Below are positions 27,130-36,009 of a stretch of DNA of 64,000 nucleotides, one piece after another. A model generated the notes under the pieces. That model was not told where the DNA came from and did no database searches. It saw only the letters and a program-made list of their open reading frames with translations. This stretch comes from Mesotoga sp. BH458_6_3_2_1 (GTDB lineage: Bacteria > Thermotogota > Thermotogae > Petrotogales > Kosmotogaceae): positions 186,001-250,000 of the forward strand of contig NZ_JFHL01000029.1 of assembly GCF_003664995.1 (NCBI RefSeq), written 5' to 3'. Each line of letters begins with the position of its first letter. Within the stretch, counting starts at the first letter, position 1. A program made the position numbers and the translations under genes.

Positions 27130-27621
27130 GTGAAACTCTGTGCGGTATATTACAGTAGATCTGGTTCGACAGAGAAGATTGCTGCGAACTTTGCCGATTC
27201 TATTGGTGCAAAGCTTTTCAAACTAGAAGATGAAAAGCCAGGGAAATCGATATCCGGGTTCTCCGCGCTGCTTGGCCTGGGAAGTCCATTGAAAGAACCT
27301 CTTCCAGATGTCGGCGGTTTCGAGTTCTTGGTGCTGCTAACTCCGATTTTCGCCTGGCATCCTTCACCTCAGATGAATACATTTGTCAAGAAGGCCGATC
27401 TGAAAGGCAAGAGTTTGTTCCTGGTGGGTGTAGGAGCCGGTGAGACAAATGAGAAAGCCCTAAAGAGGTTCTCCGCAAAAGTTGAGAAGGCTGGCGCGAA
27501 TGTTGTCGGCACGAAGAACTTCAAAGGATTACAGATGAAACAGGATTTGAAGGAGGTCAAGTCGAATCTTATAGAAAGCGGGAAGCAATTGGCCGGAATC
27601 ATCGAAAGACTAGTCCAATAG
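27130..27621 (+). CDS. Flavodoxin-like protein
   Basis: A 163-residue flavodoxin-fold protein: CAVYYSRSGSTEKIAANFA (about 4-22) is the FMN-phosphate loop and LTPIFAWHPSPQMNTFV the second flavin loop with its aromatic residue. It is probably a small cytoplasmic flavin electron carrier. GTG 27130 lies nine bases after AGGGG; ATG 27121, overlapping the iadA stop as ATGA, is the alternative and would indicate coupling. It is the last gene of the S41-iadA cluster and ends two bases before the convergent mntP stop. Confidence 0.8.
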   Translation: MKLCAVYYSRSGSTEKIAANFADSIGAKLFKLEDEKPGKSISGFSALLGLGSPLKEPLPDVGGFEFLVLLTPIFAWHPSPQMNTFVKKADLKGKSLFLVGVGAGETNEKALKRFSAKVEKAGANVVGTKNFKGLQMKQDLKEVKSNLIESGKQLAGIIERLVQ

Positions 27622-27623
27622 AT

Positions 27624-28172
27624 CTAGTAGAGATGTTCGAAGAGAATTTTCGTGCCAATCGAGATCAACACGATCCCTCCGACTGCTTCCATCAACTTAC
27701 CGAATTTCTGACCTAGTCTCTGTCCGCCCTTTATACCAAGAGCGGAGAGCATTGCCGTTATAAATCCCGTCATAACAGCAGTAAGGATGATTCGTTTTCC
27801 AAGAAATGCATATGCGCTCCCCACAGCTAGTGCATCTATAGAAGTAGCTACTGAAAGGAGGATAAGTGTAAGGCCTCTAGTTCGATCCTTGCATGAGACC
27901 TCTTCTTTTCTGTCCAAAGATTCGAGCAGCATCTTTCCGCCGATAATTCCAAGAAGAATGAAGGCAATCCAGTGATCGAAATCCATTATGTAGTTTCGAA
28001 AACTTGCTGCGAGGAAGTATCCGATGATCGGCATTCCAAACTGGAAGAATCCGAAATGGAATGCAACCCTGAAAACATGTCTGCGGGTTACATCCTCCAG
28101 AGAGATTCCAGTACATATTGAAACGGCGAACGCGTCCAGTGCTAGACCGGTTGCTACGAGCAGGTTCTCCAT
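27624..28172 (-). CDS. mntP: Manganese efflux pump MntP
   Basis: A 182-residue membrane protein with six transmembrane segments in two inverted repeats. The conserved Asp-containing helices are TGLALDAFAVSI in the first half and VATSIDALAVGSA in the second, both needed for Mn(II) export in relatives. I start at ATG 28170-28172, six bases after AGGAG; the longer upstream frame has no family similarity and would exceed the usual length of about 185. No yybP-ykoY-like riboswitch is apparent upstream. Confidence 0.92.
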   Translation of the reverse strand: MENLLVATGLALDAFAVSICTGISLEDVTRRHVFRVAFHFGFFQFGMPIIGYFLAASFRNYIMDFDHWIAFILLGIIGGKMLLESLDRKEEVSCKDRTRGLTLILLSVATSIDALAVGSAYAFLGKRIILTAVMTGFITAMLSALGIKGGQRLGQKFGKLMEAVGGIVLISIGTKILFEHLY

Positions 28173-28305
28173 CCACAGCTCCTGGTGTGAGATACCTAGA
28201 TAGTAACACATCAAGCTGTAGAAAATCCTTGACATAAGCAGAATCTAACACGACTGACCCTCTAAATCGTTGCGAAACCGCTTCGATTATGGTGTTACAT
28301 CCACT

Positions 28306-31300
28306 TCACGGGACTTGAATCAGAGGTTCTCTGGAGATCGTTAAGGAGTAATCTCCTCCGCCGTAATTTCTTATGACCTTCAGATACCACAATCCCCCTT
28401 CACTCGTAACTGAATAACTGATGGTTTGCTCACCGCTGTAGTTGTTTGAGTAAGCAACTTGATTGCCGTTCGCGTTGTAAAGGTACAAGTAGAACCTTCC
28501 GTCGGAAGTATTCAGAACAATATTTAGAACGCCTGAGGGCAGGGAGGTCAGTGCATACCAGTCACTGTCATCTTTGCTGAGAAGGTAGCCGGTGTAAGTT
28601 GCAGCGAACTGTGTGACAAACGGCAGCGGAGTAGATTCCGAAAGAGCATCGCCCGCGTCGCCACCCGAACTCGCATCGTCCTGCTGGAGCTTCTGAACGC
28701 TGAATGAATAATCGCCTTCCCCTGAACTCCTCGAGACTCTTATATAATGGTTTCCCGTGTTCTTTGTGCAGAAAATAATGCTGCCGGCTTCTGTGCCGAC
28801 TGTTATGCTGTTTGCCATTGTCAGACTGTCTCTTGAGGAGTATCTCAGTGACAGGTTGTAGGTCAGCCCTCCCGCTGGATAGGACTCTACGGTTATGATT
28901 TCGCCGGAAACCGCAGAGAAGACGAACCAGTCTTCGTTGTCAGCCAGTTTGAGTGTTCCGGATACACCGCCCATAGTGATCTGTGTTCCATCCTCAGGAG
29001 TCTCGCCAGCGTCTTCTCCGGAGTCAGCATCGTTTTGATCGCTTACCACAACGTCCAGTTCGTACAAGCCCTCTCCGGAGGACCTTGAAACTCTTACGTA
29101 GATGGGACCGGTGTAGTCTGTGCAGTAGTCTATTAACGCCGGCGAGTCCTTGCTGCAGGAAGAGCCGCCAAGTACGTTTCCGTTCTCTTTTTTGAATGAG
29201 ACGTGGAATCTGCCATCACTATCTGTAGAAAGGTGAACAATAATTATCTGACCCTTCGTCACGTCAACTGAATAAAAATCTGTATTGTCGCTGTTCTTAA
29301 GTTCTCCGGAGATTGCTCCGGGTTGGATCGCTATCGAGCTTTCAATTTGCTCTCCGGCATCCTCACCAGAACCTGCATCGTCTTGATCTCTAACTGAGAC
29401 GTCCAGTTCATACAAGCCCTCTCCGGATGACCTTGAAGCCCTTACATAGATGGGACCGGTGTAGTCTGTGCAGTAGTCTATTAACCCCGGCGAGCCCTTG
29501 CTGCACGAAGAGCTGCCAAGTATGCTTCCGTTCTCTTTTTTGAATGAGACGTAAAATCTGCCATCACTCTCTGTAGATAGCCGAGCATGAATTATCTGAC
29601 CCTTTTCAATCTCTACTGCATACATATCTTCATTGTCATCGAGTTTTAGAAGGCCCGTATATTGGCCAGGAGACAACGGAACCGAAGTGGATGTCGCATC
29701 TCCGGCGTCGGTCTGACTTCCTGAGTCATTCTGGTTCGATACTGTTGATGTGAGATTGTAAGTACCTGTTCCCGAAGAACGATATACGCGGACGAACCAC
29801 TCTCCAGCAACTCCTGCTACATGATCAACATATACTATCTCTCCCGAACCAGAGGCCGACTCCCTGGTTATGCCACTCGGATTTTTCAGCTGAAGTACAA
29901 ACCTTGCATCTTCAGGCACCTGGAGGGAGAGATCGATAATCTGACCGCGATCTACCGAAAACTTGTACCAGCTCTCCGGAGACTTCTGAGAAAGCTCTCC
30001 TGAAACGGATCGAGAACTCCATAGATGAATCGCATTCTGCATATTCTCGCCGCTCTGCAAATCGGACGTCTCTCGAGAAGAAAGATGCATAACATACTCA
30101 GCCATATCGGATTGATTTGCAGGCATGATGCCGATATAAAGTTTACCCTGAAGAGAATCGACATATTGCCTTTCCAGCCGATTGTCTAGCTCCACAGATT
30201 CGAATATGCTTCCATCTGAACTCATGAGTTTTACAATCAACGGAGAACGGTCAGAAGAGGAAACCTGGAGAGACATGTCGGCGATCTCGCTCCCGTCAAT
30301 GAAATACCAGTCTCCGTATTCATTTTTGATGCTGGAGTCTATACTTTCAGGTGGTGAGATTTCAATGGGTTCTGCGAACGAAAAGCAGATCTTCGAAAAA
30401 CCTGCCGATGTAAACTCTCCAATTGTTATGCTTTCCACCAGCTCAAATAATCTGCCCCTGTGATAAGCAGCCTGATCTCCAAGAGAGCGAAAGACTCTGA
30501 CTAAGCCTTCCGCTTCTCTTAGCGGCGCCACACCCGGTCTCTTAAACAGAATACCGTAGGAGTTGATGAAGTCCTGCAATGAACCGGGGCTCCCGGCAAT
30601 CTCTACTTCATATTCTAGAACAATGGTCTCATCCGAAAGTGTGTAGTTATGGTTCTGTGTTTTTAGCGTACGTGTTCTGATGGAAGATGAATAGCACTGA
30701 ACATTTGATGATGATTCCTTATCTGAACCGCGGTAGGTTGTGTCGAGAATAGAAGAGGTGAGACGCCCGCCTGACGGTACTATCCTCAAATACCTTGCTG
30801 AACTTTCGACAGCCACACTTGCAGGAGAAGAATGCAGAGAGCCTGCTGAGGTCCAGTTGAAACCATCCATGCTAATCAAAATCGCTACTCCCGAGAAGCT
30901 GCTCCTCTGATTTTCTTTGGGATTGAAGGGATTTTCTTGTATGATGTCTCGGCCACTGAATGTACATGAGATGGTTTCAACGTGTAAGATCTCACCCAGA
31001 TCGTAGTTATGCATTACACCGTCGGCAGCTTCAAAATCGAGGATATCGTCTTCAGAATTCATCTGAATAACCAGTTCTCTCACTTCGAGAGAGAATGAAT
31101 CGCTGGCCGTTGCTCCCATAGTGTCTCGTACTGAAAGCACAGGATTGCAGATCCCGTATTCAGCGTAAACGTGAGTCAGTCCTTCTTCTGAAATTTCCCT
31201 CCATTCAGTGGATGTTCCGTCTCCGAAATCCCACTTATACTGAGTCAGAGAGTCGCCTTCATCAGGATCGTATGATTCCCCGACCGTGAAACTTACAGGG

Positions 31301-34131
31301 TAGTATGCTCCTGATTCTTTGTCAGGGCCTGCGTCTGCAACTGGAGGAGCGTTCACGAAATTCACTGTCACAGTCACCGTGTCGCTGGCACTTGCTCCTA
31401 GAATGTCGGTTACAGCTAGCGTGAACACGTAAAGCTCCTCGGTTCCCCAGGGGACGTCCGGAGCAATGAACGACAAGGTGGGTTCAGATCTGTTGTCTGC
31501 TTCTATACCTTCAGGCAAGATCCATGTGTAAGCAAGTTGGTCGCCAAAATCAGGGTCCTCTGATGCGCTGCCGTCAATCGTTACGGTCGATCCTTCTTCA
31601 ACAGATTGGTCGGAGCCGGCGATGGCTGTGGGAGGATAGTTGATGTCCAAAGAGATGAAAGAAGCGGTTGCACTCGAAGTCAATGAACCGCCATCCCTGA
31701 CCACCAGTGTCACTGTGTAGACTGTGTTCTCTCCTGGAAGCTGTTCCGGTGCGATCAATGTAACTTGTGAAACTCCTGCATTTTCGAAAGAAAATGAGGG
31801 GGTTACTGACCATGAGTAGATCAGCTGATCACCGTCAGGATCAGAAGATGCCGAACCGTCGAACTCTACTTCCGAACCCTCTGAAAAGCTTCCCGCTTGG
31901 ACGGGACTCACAGATGCAACTGGCGGTCTGTTGACATTGTTTACCACAACGGTGAACTGATCGACTATGCTCCCTCCCCGTCCATCTGAGACTGAGAATT
32001 CCACAGTGTAAGAACCGGATTCAGTAAAGTTTGGGGAGAAGATAAAGACCCCGTTTGTGATCTCACCAGGTCCGGATGTCTTTGTTAGGGTAATAGTATC
32101 TCCGTCGGGATCGCTTACATAAGAATTCAAATCAACTGTCAGTGTTGATCCCTCATCTACGATTTGATCTATCATATTACTTGAGGGTTGTTTATTTACA
32201 TCTAGTACCGTAACAGTAATTGTGTCGCTCGAACTACACCCTCTTCCGTCACTGACTTCCAGTTTGAACTCTAGCTGGCTTTCAGAGTCTTTCGGGAGCT
32301 CCGGAGCAGTGAAAGTGGCTACTCTGGCGTTCGGATTTTGAACTTGAACTGAAGCTCCCGATATCTGTGCCCATGTATAGGAAAGCGAATCCGAGTCGGG
32401 ATCGGAGGAACTGATCCCGTCTAGCGAGACGACCGCACCTTCATTAACGGAAAAGTCGGCTCCTGCAACTGCTGTTGGCGATTGGTTCCAGTCCAGAAGA
32501 TCTCCAATTTCCGGAATCAAGTCTTTCTCCAAAGTGTTACCGATTTCTATGGTGACAGATCCAATGTCTCCTATTATGCTCTTCAACCATCCTGCTATAT
32601 CAATTCCTGCTGCGGCAGATAGCCTGGCCATCAGGACGGGCTCTAGCCCTTCACTAACGCTAACCTTAAGTCCGGCTTCCAAAGACGGGATAACCCCTAT
32701 ATATGGGCCTGCTATATCGTAAAGCAACGCATGTGCACCCACTTCGAGTTTCCCGGTAGCGGTTGCGCCGGCTTCAGCGTCAATTTCGAGTGGTTTAATT
32801 GTATAGAAGGGATCGAACTCAACGATATCTGACCAACCATCGGAGTATCTGGCTCCGGCCTTCAGATTTACTCCGACGACCACTCCAGTTTCGGCTGTAA
32901 GCTTTCCGTATGCTTTGGCTTCAGTTTTCAATTCTCCATACAAAACTATGTTGATGTATACGGGGACCACTCCAATTGAAAAGGCTATTTTTGCAACGGG
33001 ATAGCTCTTGGATAGGAGTGTCTTTTCTATCTCGGCGAAGGTGAGTTCGGCTTCAAACTCGACCGTGAGTTCGAGCTGTGGAGAAGCATCGATCCAGGCT
33101 TCAAAGTAATCCAGTTCCCACGAGCTGTCCCACCAGTCCCAGTAGAAATCGATATCCCATGCGATGTGAGCGTTAAGAGGAGCCGATGGTTTTACAGTGA
33201 GACCAATCGTACAGGCCGGCGTTGCACTGCTTGTTGTTCCACCTAACGGAATCTCTACTTCTGCCGACAGTTCAAGCCCGGAGAAATTCTGATAGAAATT
33301 GCCTGCCCAGTCGTCGGGACCGGGTTCCTTACAAAGTGAGTTGTAAAGAGAAGCTCTCCTTTCGGGAATGCGGTATTTTGCATCGAATCTGGCGTAGTTG
33401 TATAGAGACATGATGAACGCGCCTCTATGATCAAGAAACTCACGGGGTCTTGAAAGCGAAATATGGAGTTGTTCAGTCAAGACCAGCATGTTGTCCAATA
33501 CAGCAAGTGAAGCCGACATAACTGAGCCGCCGCCGAAATCAACAAGCCAGTCCATTCGATCGAGTTCATCCTCGTTGATAATTTCGGCGCCTTCGGGCAG
33601 GACAATTCTGGTAATCTTCCTATGATCTATTACACCGTCACTAGACTGTCCCTGGAATTCTTTGCTGGGTTTTTCGAGAGCTTCCAGGAACATCGTCTGA
33701 AACATCATTTGCGAGAAGATGAATTCGAAGTATTCCTCCATCAATTTCTCGCTGGGTCCCGTCTCTATTATCCAGAGATCATCGTCGGATCCATGGATCG
33801 AGAATGAGTTTATATGTCCTTCCAGAGATCTGGAAAATGAATCTCCTTCGGGATCCCGCTGAGCCGAATCCCAGACCGCCTCACCCGGAAAAAGAAACTT
33901 CAGTTCCGTTGATGCCTGCGAAAAGAAGTCTCGTTCTTCCCCGGATTTTTCGATGTATTCCCAGTGAATTCTGTAGAGAGACGCAAGGGCTGAAGAGGGA
34001 ACGGATTCTACTCTCGATATTCGAGCATTTCCGCTAATGTCAATTACTATTGTTTCTTCTCTTTCATACTCCATGGAAATCGCGCTGCAAGTTACAAGAA
34101 GGATAAACAGAGCAATCAACAATCGTCGCAT
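28306..34131 (-). CDS. Giant exported multidomain protein with PKD-type and PPC-type repeats
   Basis: A 1941-residue secreted protein starting at ATG 34129-34131 after gggaggg, with signal peptide RRLLIALFILLVTCSA. Residues about 20-265 are unassigned. About 265-560 is a Gly/Ala-rich beta region. About 565-1010 holds five PKD/cadherin-like domains (PPTAIAG..., SSDPDGDQL, WDFGDGTST). About 1010-1200 includes a discoidin-like segment. About 1200-1940 holds some six pre-peptidase C-terminal-type beta domains joined by acidic linkers such as DQDDAGSGEDAGE, which may bind calcium. No catalytic motif was found. A structural or adhesive toga-surface role is inferred. Two adjacent PPC units are nearly identical in DNA. 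Confidence 0.88.
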   Translation of the reverse strand: MRRLLIALFILLVTCSAISMEYEREETIVIDISGNARISRVESVPSSALASLYRIHWEYIEKSGEERDFFSQASTELKFLFPGEAVWDSAQRDPEGDSFSRSLEGHINSFSIHGSDDDLWIIETGPSEKLMEEYFEFIFSQMMFQTMFLEALEKPSKEFQGQSSDGVIDHRKITRIVLPEGAEIINEDELDRMDWLVDFGGGSVMSASLAVLDNMLVLTEQLHISLSRPREFLDHRGAFIMSLYNYARFDAKYRIPERRASLYNSLCKEPGPDDWAGNFYQNFSGLELSAEVEIPLGGTTSSATPACTIGLTVKPSAPLNAHIAWDIDFYWDWWDSSWELDYFEAWIDASPQLELTVEFEAELTFAEIEKTLLSKSYPVAKIAFSIGVVPVYINIVLYGELKTEAKAYGKLTAETGVVVGVNLKAGARYSDGWSDIVEFDPFYTIKPLEIDAEAGATATGKLEVGAHALLYDIAGPYIGVIPSLEAGLKVSVSEGLEPVLMARLSAAAGIDIAGWLKSIIGDIGSVTIEIGNTLEKDLIPEIGDLLDWNQSPTAVAGADFSVNEGAVVSLDGISSSDPDSDSLSYTWAQISGASVQVQNPNARVATFTAPELPKDSESQLEFKLEVSDGRGCSSSDTITVTVLDVNKQPSSNMIDQIVDEGSTLTVDLNSYVSDPDGDTITLTKTSGPGEITNGVFIFSPNFTESGSYTVEFSVSDGRGGSIVDQFTVVVNNVNRPPVASVSPVQAGSFSEGSEVEFDGSASSDPDGDQLIYSWSVTPSFSFENAGVSQVTLIAPEQLPGENTVYTVTLVVRDGGSLTSSATASFISLDINYPPTAIAGSDQSVEEGSTVTIDGSASEDPDFGDQLAYTWILPEGIEADNRSEPTLSFIAPDVPWGTEELYVFTLAVTDILGASASDTVTVTVNFVNAPPVADAGPDKESGAYYPVSFTVGESYDPDEGDSLTQYKWDFGDGTSTEWREISEEGLTHVYAEYGICNPVLSVRDTMGATASDSFSLEVRELVIQMNSEDDILDFEAADGVMHNYDLGEILHVETISCTFSGRDIIQENPFNPKENQRSSFSGVAILISMDGFNWTSAGSLHSSPASVAVESSARYLRIVPSGGRLTSSILDTTYRGSDKESSSNVQCYSSSIRTRTLKTQNHNYTLSDETIVLEYEVEIAGSPGSLQDFINSYGILFKRPGVAPLREAEGLVRVFRSLGDQAAYHRGRLFELVESITIGEFTSAGFSKICFSFAEPIEISPPESIDSSIKNEYGDWYFIDGSEIADMSLQVSSSDRSPLIVKLMSSDGSIFESVELDNRLERQYVDSLQGKLYIGIMPANQSDMAEYVMHLSSRETSDLQSGENMQNAIHLWSSRSVSGELSQKSPESWYKFSVDRGQIIDLSLQVPEDARFVLQLKNPSGITRESASGSGEIVYVDHVAGVAGEWFVRVYRSSGTGTYNLTSTVSNQNDSGSQTDAGDATSTSVPLSPGQYTGLLKLDDNEDMYAVEIEKGQIIHARLSTESDGRFYVSFKKENGSILGSSSCSKGSPGLIDYCTDYTGPIYVRASRSSGEGLYELDVSVRDQDDAGSGEDAGEQIESSIAIQPGAISGELKNSDNTDFYSVDVTKGQIIIVHLSTDSDGRFHVSFKKENGNVLGGSSCSKDSPALIDYCTDYTGPIYVRVSRSSGEGLYELDVVVSDQNDADSGEDAGETPEDGTQITMGGVSGTLKLADNEDWFVFSAVSGEIITVESYPAGGLTYNLSLRYSSRDSLTMANSITVGTEAGSIIFCTKNTGNHYIRVSRSSGEGDYSFSVQKLQQDDASSGGDAGDALSESTPLPFVTQFAATYTGYLLSKDDSDWYALTSLPSGVLNIVLNTSDGRFYLYLYNANGNQVAYSNNYSGEQTISYSVTSEGGLWYLKVIRNYGGGDYSLTISREPLIQVP
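29030..29573 (-). repeat. 348-bp tandem duplication inside the giant gene
   Basis: The stretch beginning at gtccagttc 29053 recurs at 29401, a 348-base (116-codon) shift, with only scattered substitutions over at least 170 bases. Each copy encodes one PPC-type domain (FKKENG, CSKxSPxLIDYCTDYTGPIYV). The high DNA identity points to a recent duplication or ongoing gene conversion. Confidence 0.85.
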
Positions 34132-34467
34132 ATCCAGCCCTCCCAATCCATTGTCAAGGGAGTGGTTTTGATTGAGGCGGCAAGGGCAATTGATGCGATA
34201 GGAAACTCGCAGTGAGAAGTCGACTCCCTTACGTTCTAATTATATGCTTTTGAGGTCCCAGCACAATGCCACACAGACAATTCAGCTGGAACGGGCCTTG
34301 GTAATCCGTTCACTTTGGTGAAGTTCTCGCGCAACCATTTCACTCATCATTTATGCCAATAGTTGAAGCTGCTTGGAGCGAAAAGCCTCGTCTGCGTGAG
34401 AAATCGCTAAAAACTGAGGGTGTTATCATTGAAGAGGGAATACATTGTGGTTCGGAGGGTCGTAAGA
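34132..34467. other. Divergent intergenic region
   Basis: About 335 bases between the giant gene and the HAM1-like gene. It holds the likely minus-strand promoter listed separately. I see no convincing promoter for the plus strand, no small gene and no repeat. Confidence 0.5.
34239..34266 (-). promoter_or_regulatory. Promoter of the giant PKD/PPC gene
   Basis: On the minus strand, TTGTGC (34261-34266), a 16-base spacer and TATAAT (34239-34244), about 108 bases upstream of the start codon. Confidence 0.5.
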
Positions 34468-35091
34468 ATGGAACTCATCTACGGAACAAGAAACCGGGCT
34501 AAAGTGATGAGCATGAAGAAGATGCTTTCTGGATTGGATGTGCAGTTAAGAGATTTGTGTTCATTCGAGTATCTTCCGGTCGTCGAAGAGATCGGATCAA
34601 GTCCGCTCGACAATGCTCGAGCGAAGGCGGAAACTTATTATCGCTTCACCGGCAGACCAATATTTGCTTGTGATTCCGGGCTTTTCATTGAAGGACTTGA
34701 TTCTGAACTTCAACCGGGAGTGAAGATCAAAAGGCTGGGTGACAAGGTTATGAATGACGAGGAGATGATCAATCACTACGGAGAACTCTCAGCTGAACTC
34801 GGAGGGCGGGCAATGGCTCATTATAGGAACGCAATCTTTCTTATCTTGAGCGACGATCAAAAACGCTGGCTGATGGATGACACGATTGAAGAGACGTTTT
34901 ATCTTGTGAGTAGCCCGCACCCGGCAAGAGTTGGAGGTTTTCCTCTAAATTCGCTCTCTGTAGATATTCAGTCAGGTAAGTACTTCGCTGATCTCAACGA
35001 CGAAGAAAGATCCAGTGCTTATCATTGCCGTAATGGCTTCAGGGATTTCTTCAACGAAGTAATTCGTTCACTTAAAGATGAGAATTCTTGA
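34468..35091 (+). CDS. HAM1/RdgB-like non-canonical purine NTP pyrophosphatase
   Basis: A 207-residue protein resembling the ITP/XTP pyrophosphatase family, which removes deaminated purine nucleotides from the pool. It opens LIYGTRNRAKVMSMKKML, corresponding to the substrate-binding TxNxxK region. IFACDSGLFIEGL matches the catalytic DDSGLxVxAL, and DNARAKA is also typical. The usual GVYSAR loop is replaced by GVKIKRL, and the C-terminal part departs from the canonical family, so it may be a divergent branch. ATG 34468 follows ggaggg with eight bases; the upstream frame lacks support. Confidence 0.75.
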   Translation: MELIYGTRNRAKVMSMKKMLSGLDVQLRDLCSFEYLPVVEEIGSSPLDNARAKAETYYRFTGRPIFACDSGLFIEGLDSELQPGVKIKRLGDKVMNDEEMINHYGELSAELGGRAMAHYRNAIFLILSDDQKRWLMDDTIEETFYLVSSPHPARVGGFPLNSLSVDIQSGKYFADLNDEERSSAYHCRNGFRDFFNEVIRSLKDENS

Positions 35092-35160
35092 ACAGTAATC
35101 TCTTAATCCCGTAGTTCTAGGTTATTTCAATAAACGTTAAGGTATTGAGGGGAGGACGAA

Positions 35161-35979
35161 ATGGCTTACAAAACAGTTAATGGAACTCGACTTTATTATG
35201 AGATCCGGGGGAACGAAGAAGGGGAAAAAACAGTAGCCTTTTTCAATGGAGTTATGGCTTCTGCAAACAGCTGGTCGCTTCAGACGGGGGTCTTTGAGAG
35301 ATTCGGGTACAAGATTCTCCTTCACGATTTCAAGGGCCAGCTTCTCTCAGAAAAACCTGAGGGTCCCTACACTTTCGAAGAACATGCTCAAGAAGCCAAT
35401 CTTCTCATGAAGGAGCTTGGTATCGATGAAGTACACATAATCGGTACTTCTTACGGCGGGGAAGTTGCCCTAAGGTTTGCGATAGATTTCCCCGAGATTG
35501 TGAAGTCAATATCTATTATTGACTCGGTAAGTGAACTCGATGAGGTACTGAAGCTCTTCATTCGCAACTGGAAAGAAGCGGCTGATTTGGGTGATGCCGA
35601 GAAATTCTACTGGAATATGGTGCCGACGATCTACAACAATTCCTTCATCAAGAGCAATATAAAGATGCTTGAAGAGCGGGCAGATGCTCTGAAAAAGGTC
35701 TCAAAGGACTACTTCAAGGGCCAGGTGGCTTTGTATGATACATTCTTGAGCGACGTATACATGACTGATTTGCTTGGAAGAATCAACTGCCCGACGCTGC
35801 TGGTCTGTGGCGAACAAGATATCTTGAAGCCCAGGAAGTTCTCGCAAATAATGGCGGACAGAATTCAGAGATCGGAATTTGCGGTGATTCCCGATTGTGG
35901 TCACGTGACTATATTCGAAAAGCCGGACATTTTGAACAGCCTGCTTCTAGGTTTTGTTATGAAGAACTCCGGGTTCTAA
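35161..35979 (+). CDS. Alpha/beta hydrolase
   Basis: A 272-residue cytoplasmic hydrolase with a complete triad in canonical places: nucleophile Ser in GTSYGGE (about residue 98), Asp in CGEQDILKP (about 219) and His in DCGHVTIFEKP (about 247). FFNGVMAS forms the oxyanion region. It has no signal peptide. The fold covers esterases, lactonases and C-C hydrolases, so the substrate cannot be named. ATG 35161 follows ggggagg. It is downstream of the HAM1-like gene by 69 bases on the same strand and convergent with the P-type ATPase. Confidence 0.88.
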   Translation: MAYKTVNGTRLYYEIRGNEEGEKTVAFFNGVMASANSWSLQTGVFERFGYKILLHDFKGQLLSEKPEGPYTFEEHAQEANLLMKELGIDEVHIIGTSYGGEVALRFAIDFPEIVKSISIIDSVSELDEVLKLFIRNWKEAADLGDAEKFYWNMVPTIYNNSFIKSNIKMLEERADALKKVSKDYFKGQVALYDTFLSDVYMTDLLGRINCPTLLVCGEQDILKPRKFSQIMADRIQRSEFAVIPDCGHVTIFEKPDILNSLLLGFVMKNSGF

Positions 35980-36007
35980 AACTGTCGGCTCCAGTTTTTT
36001 GGTTTTT
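35978..36007 (+). terminator. Weak intrinsic terminator after the hydrolase
   Basis: AAAACTG and CAGTTTT form a 7-bp stem around a 7-base loop, followed by ttggttttt. The stem is GC-poor, and it lies between two convergent genes. Confidence 0.45.
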
Positions 36008-36009
36008 GC

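Noticed and set aside
28173-28305. yybP-ykoY manganese riboswitch ahead of mntP
   Set aside because: The short region upstream shows no recognisable paired core or conserved loop of that class.
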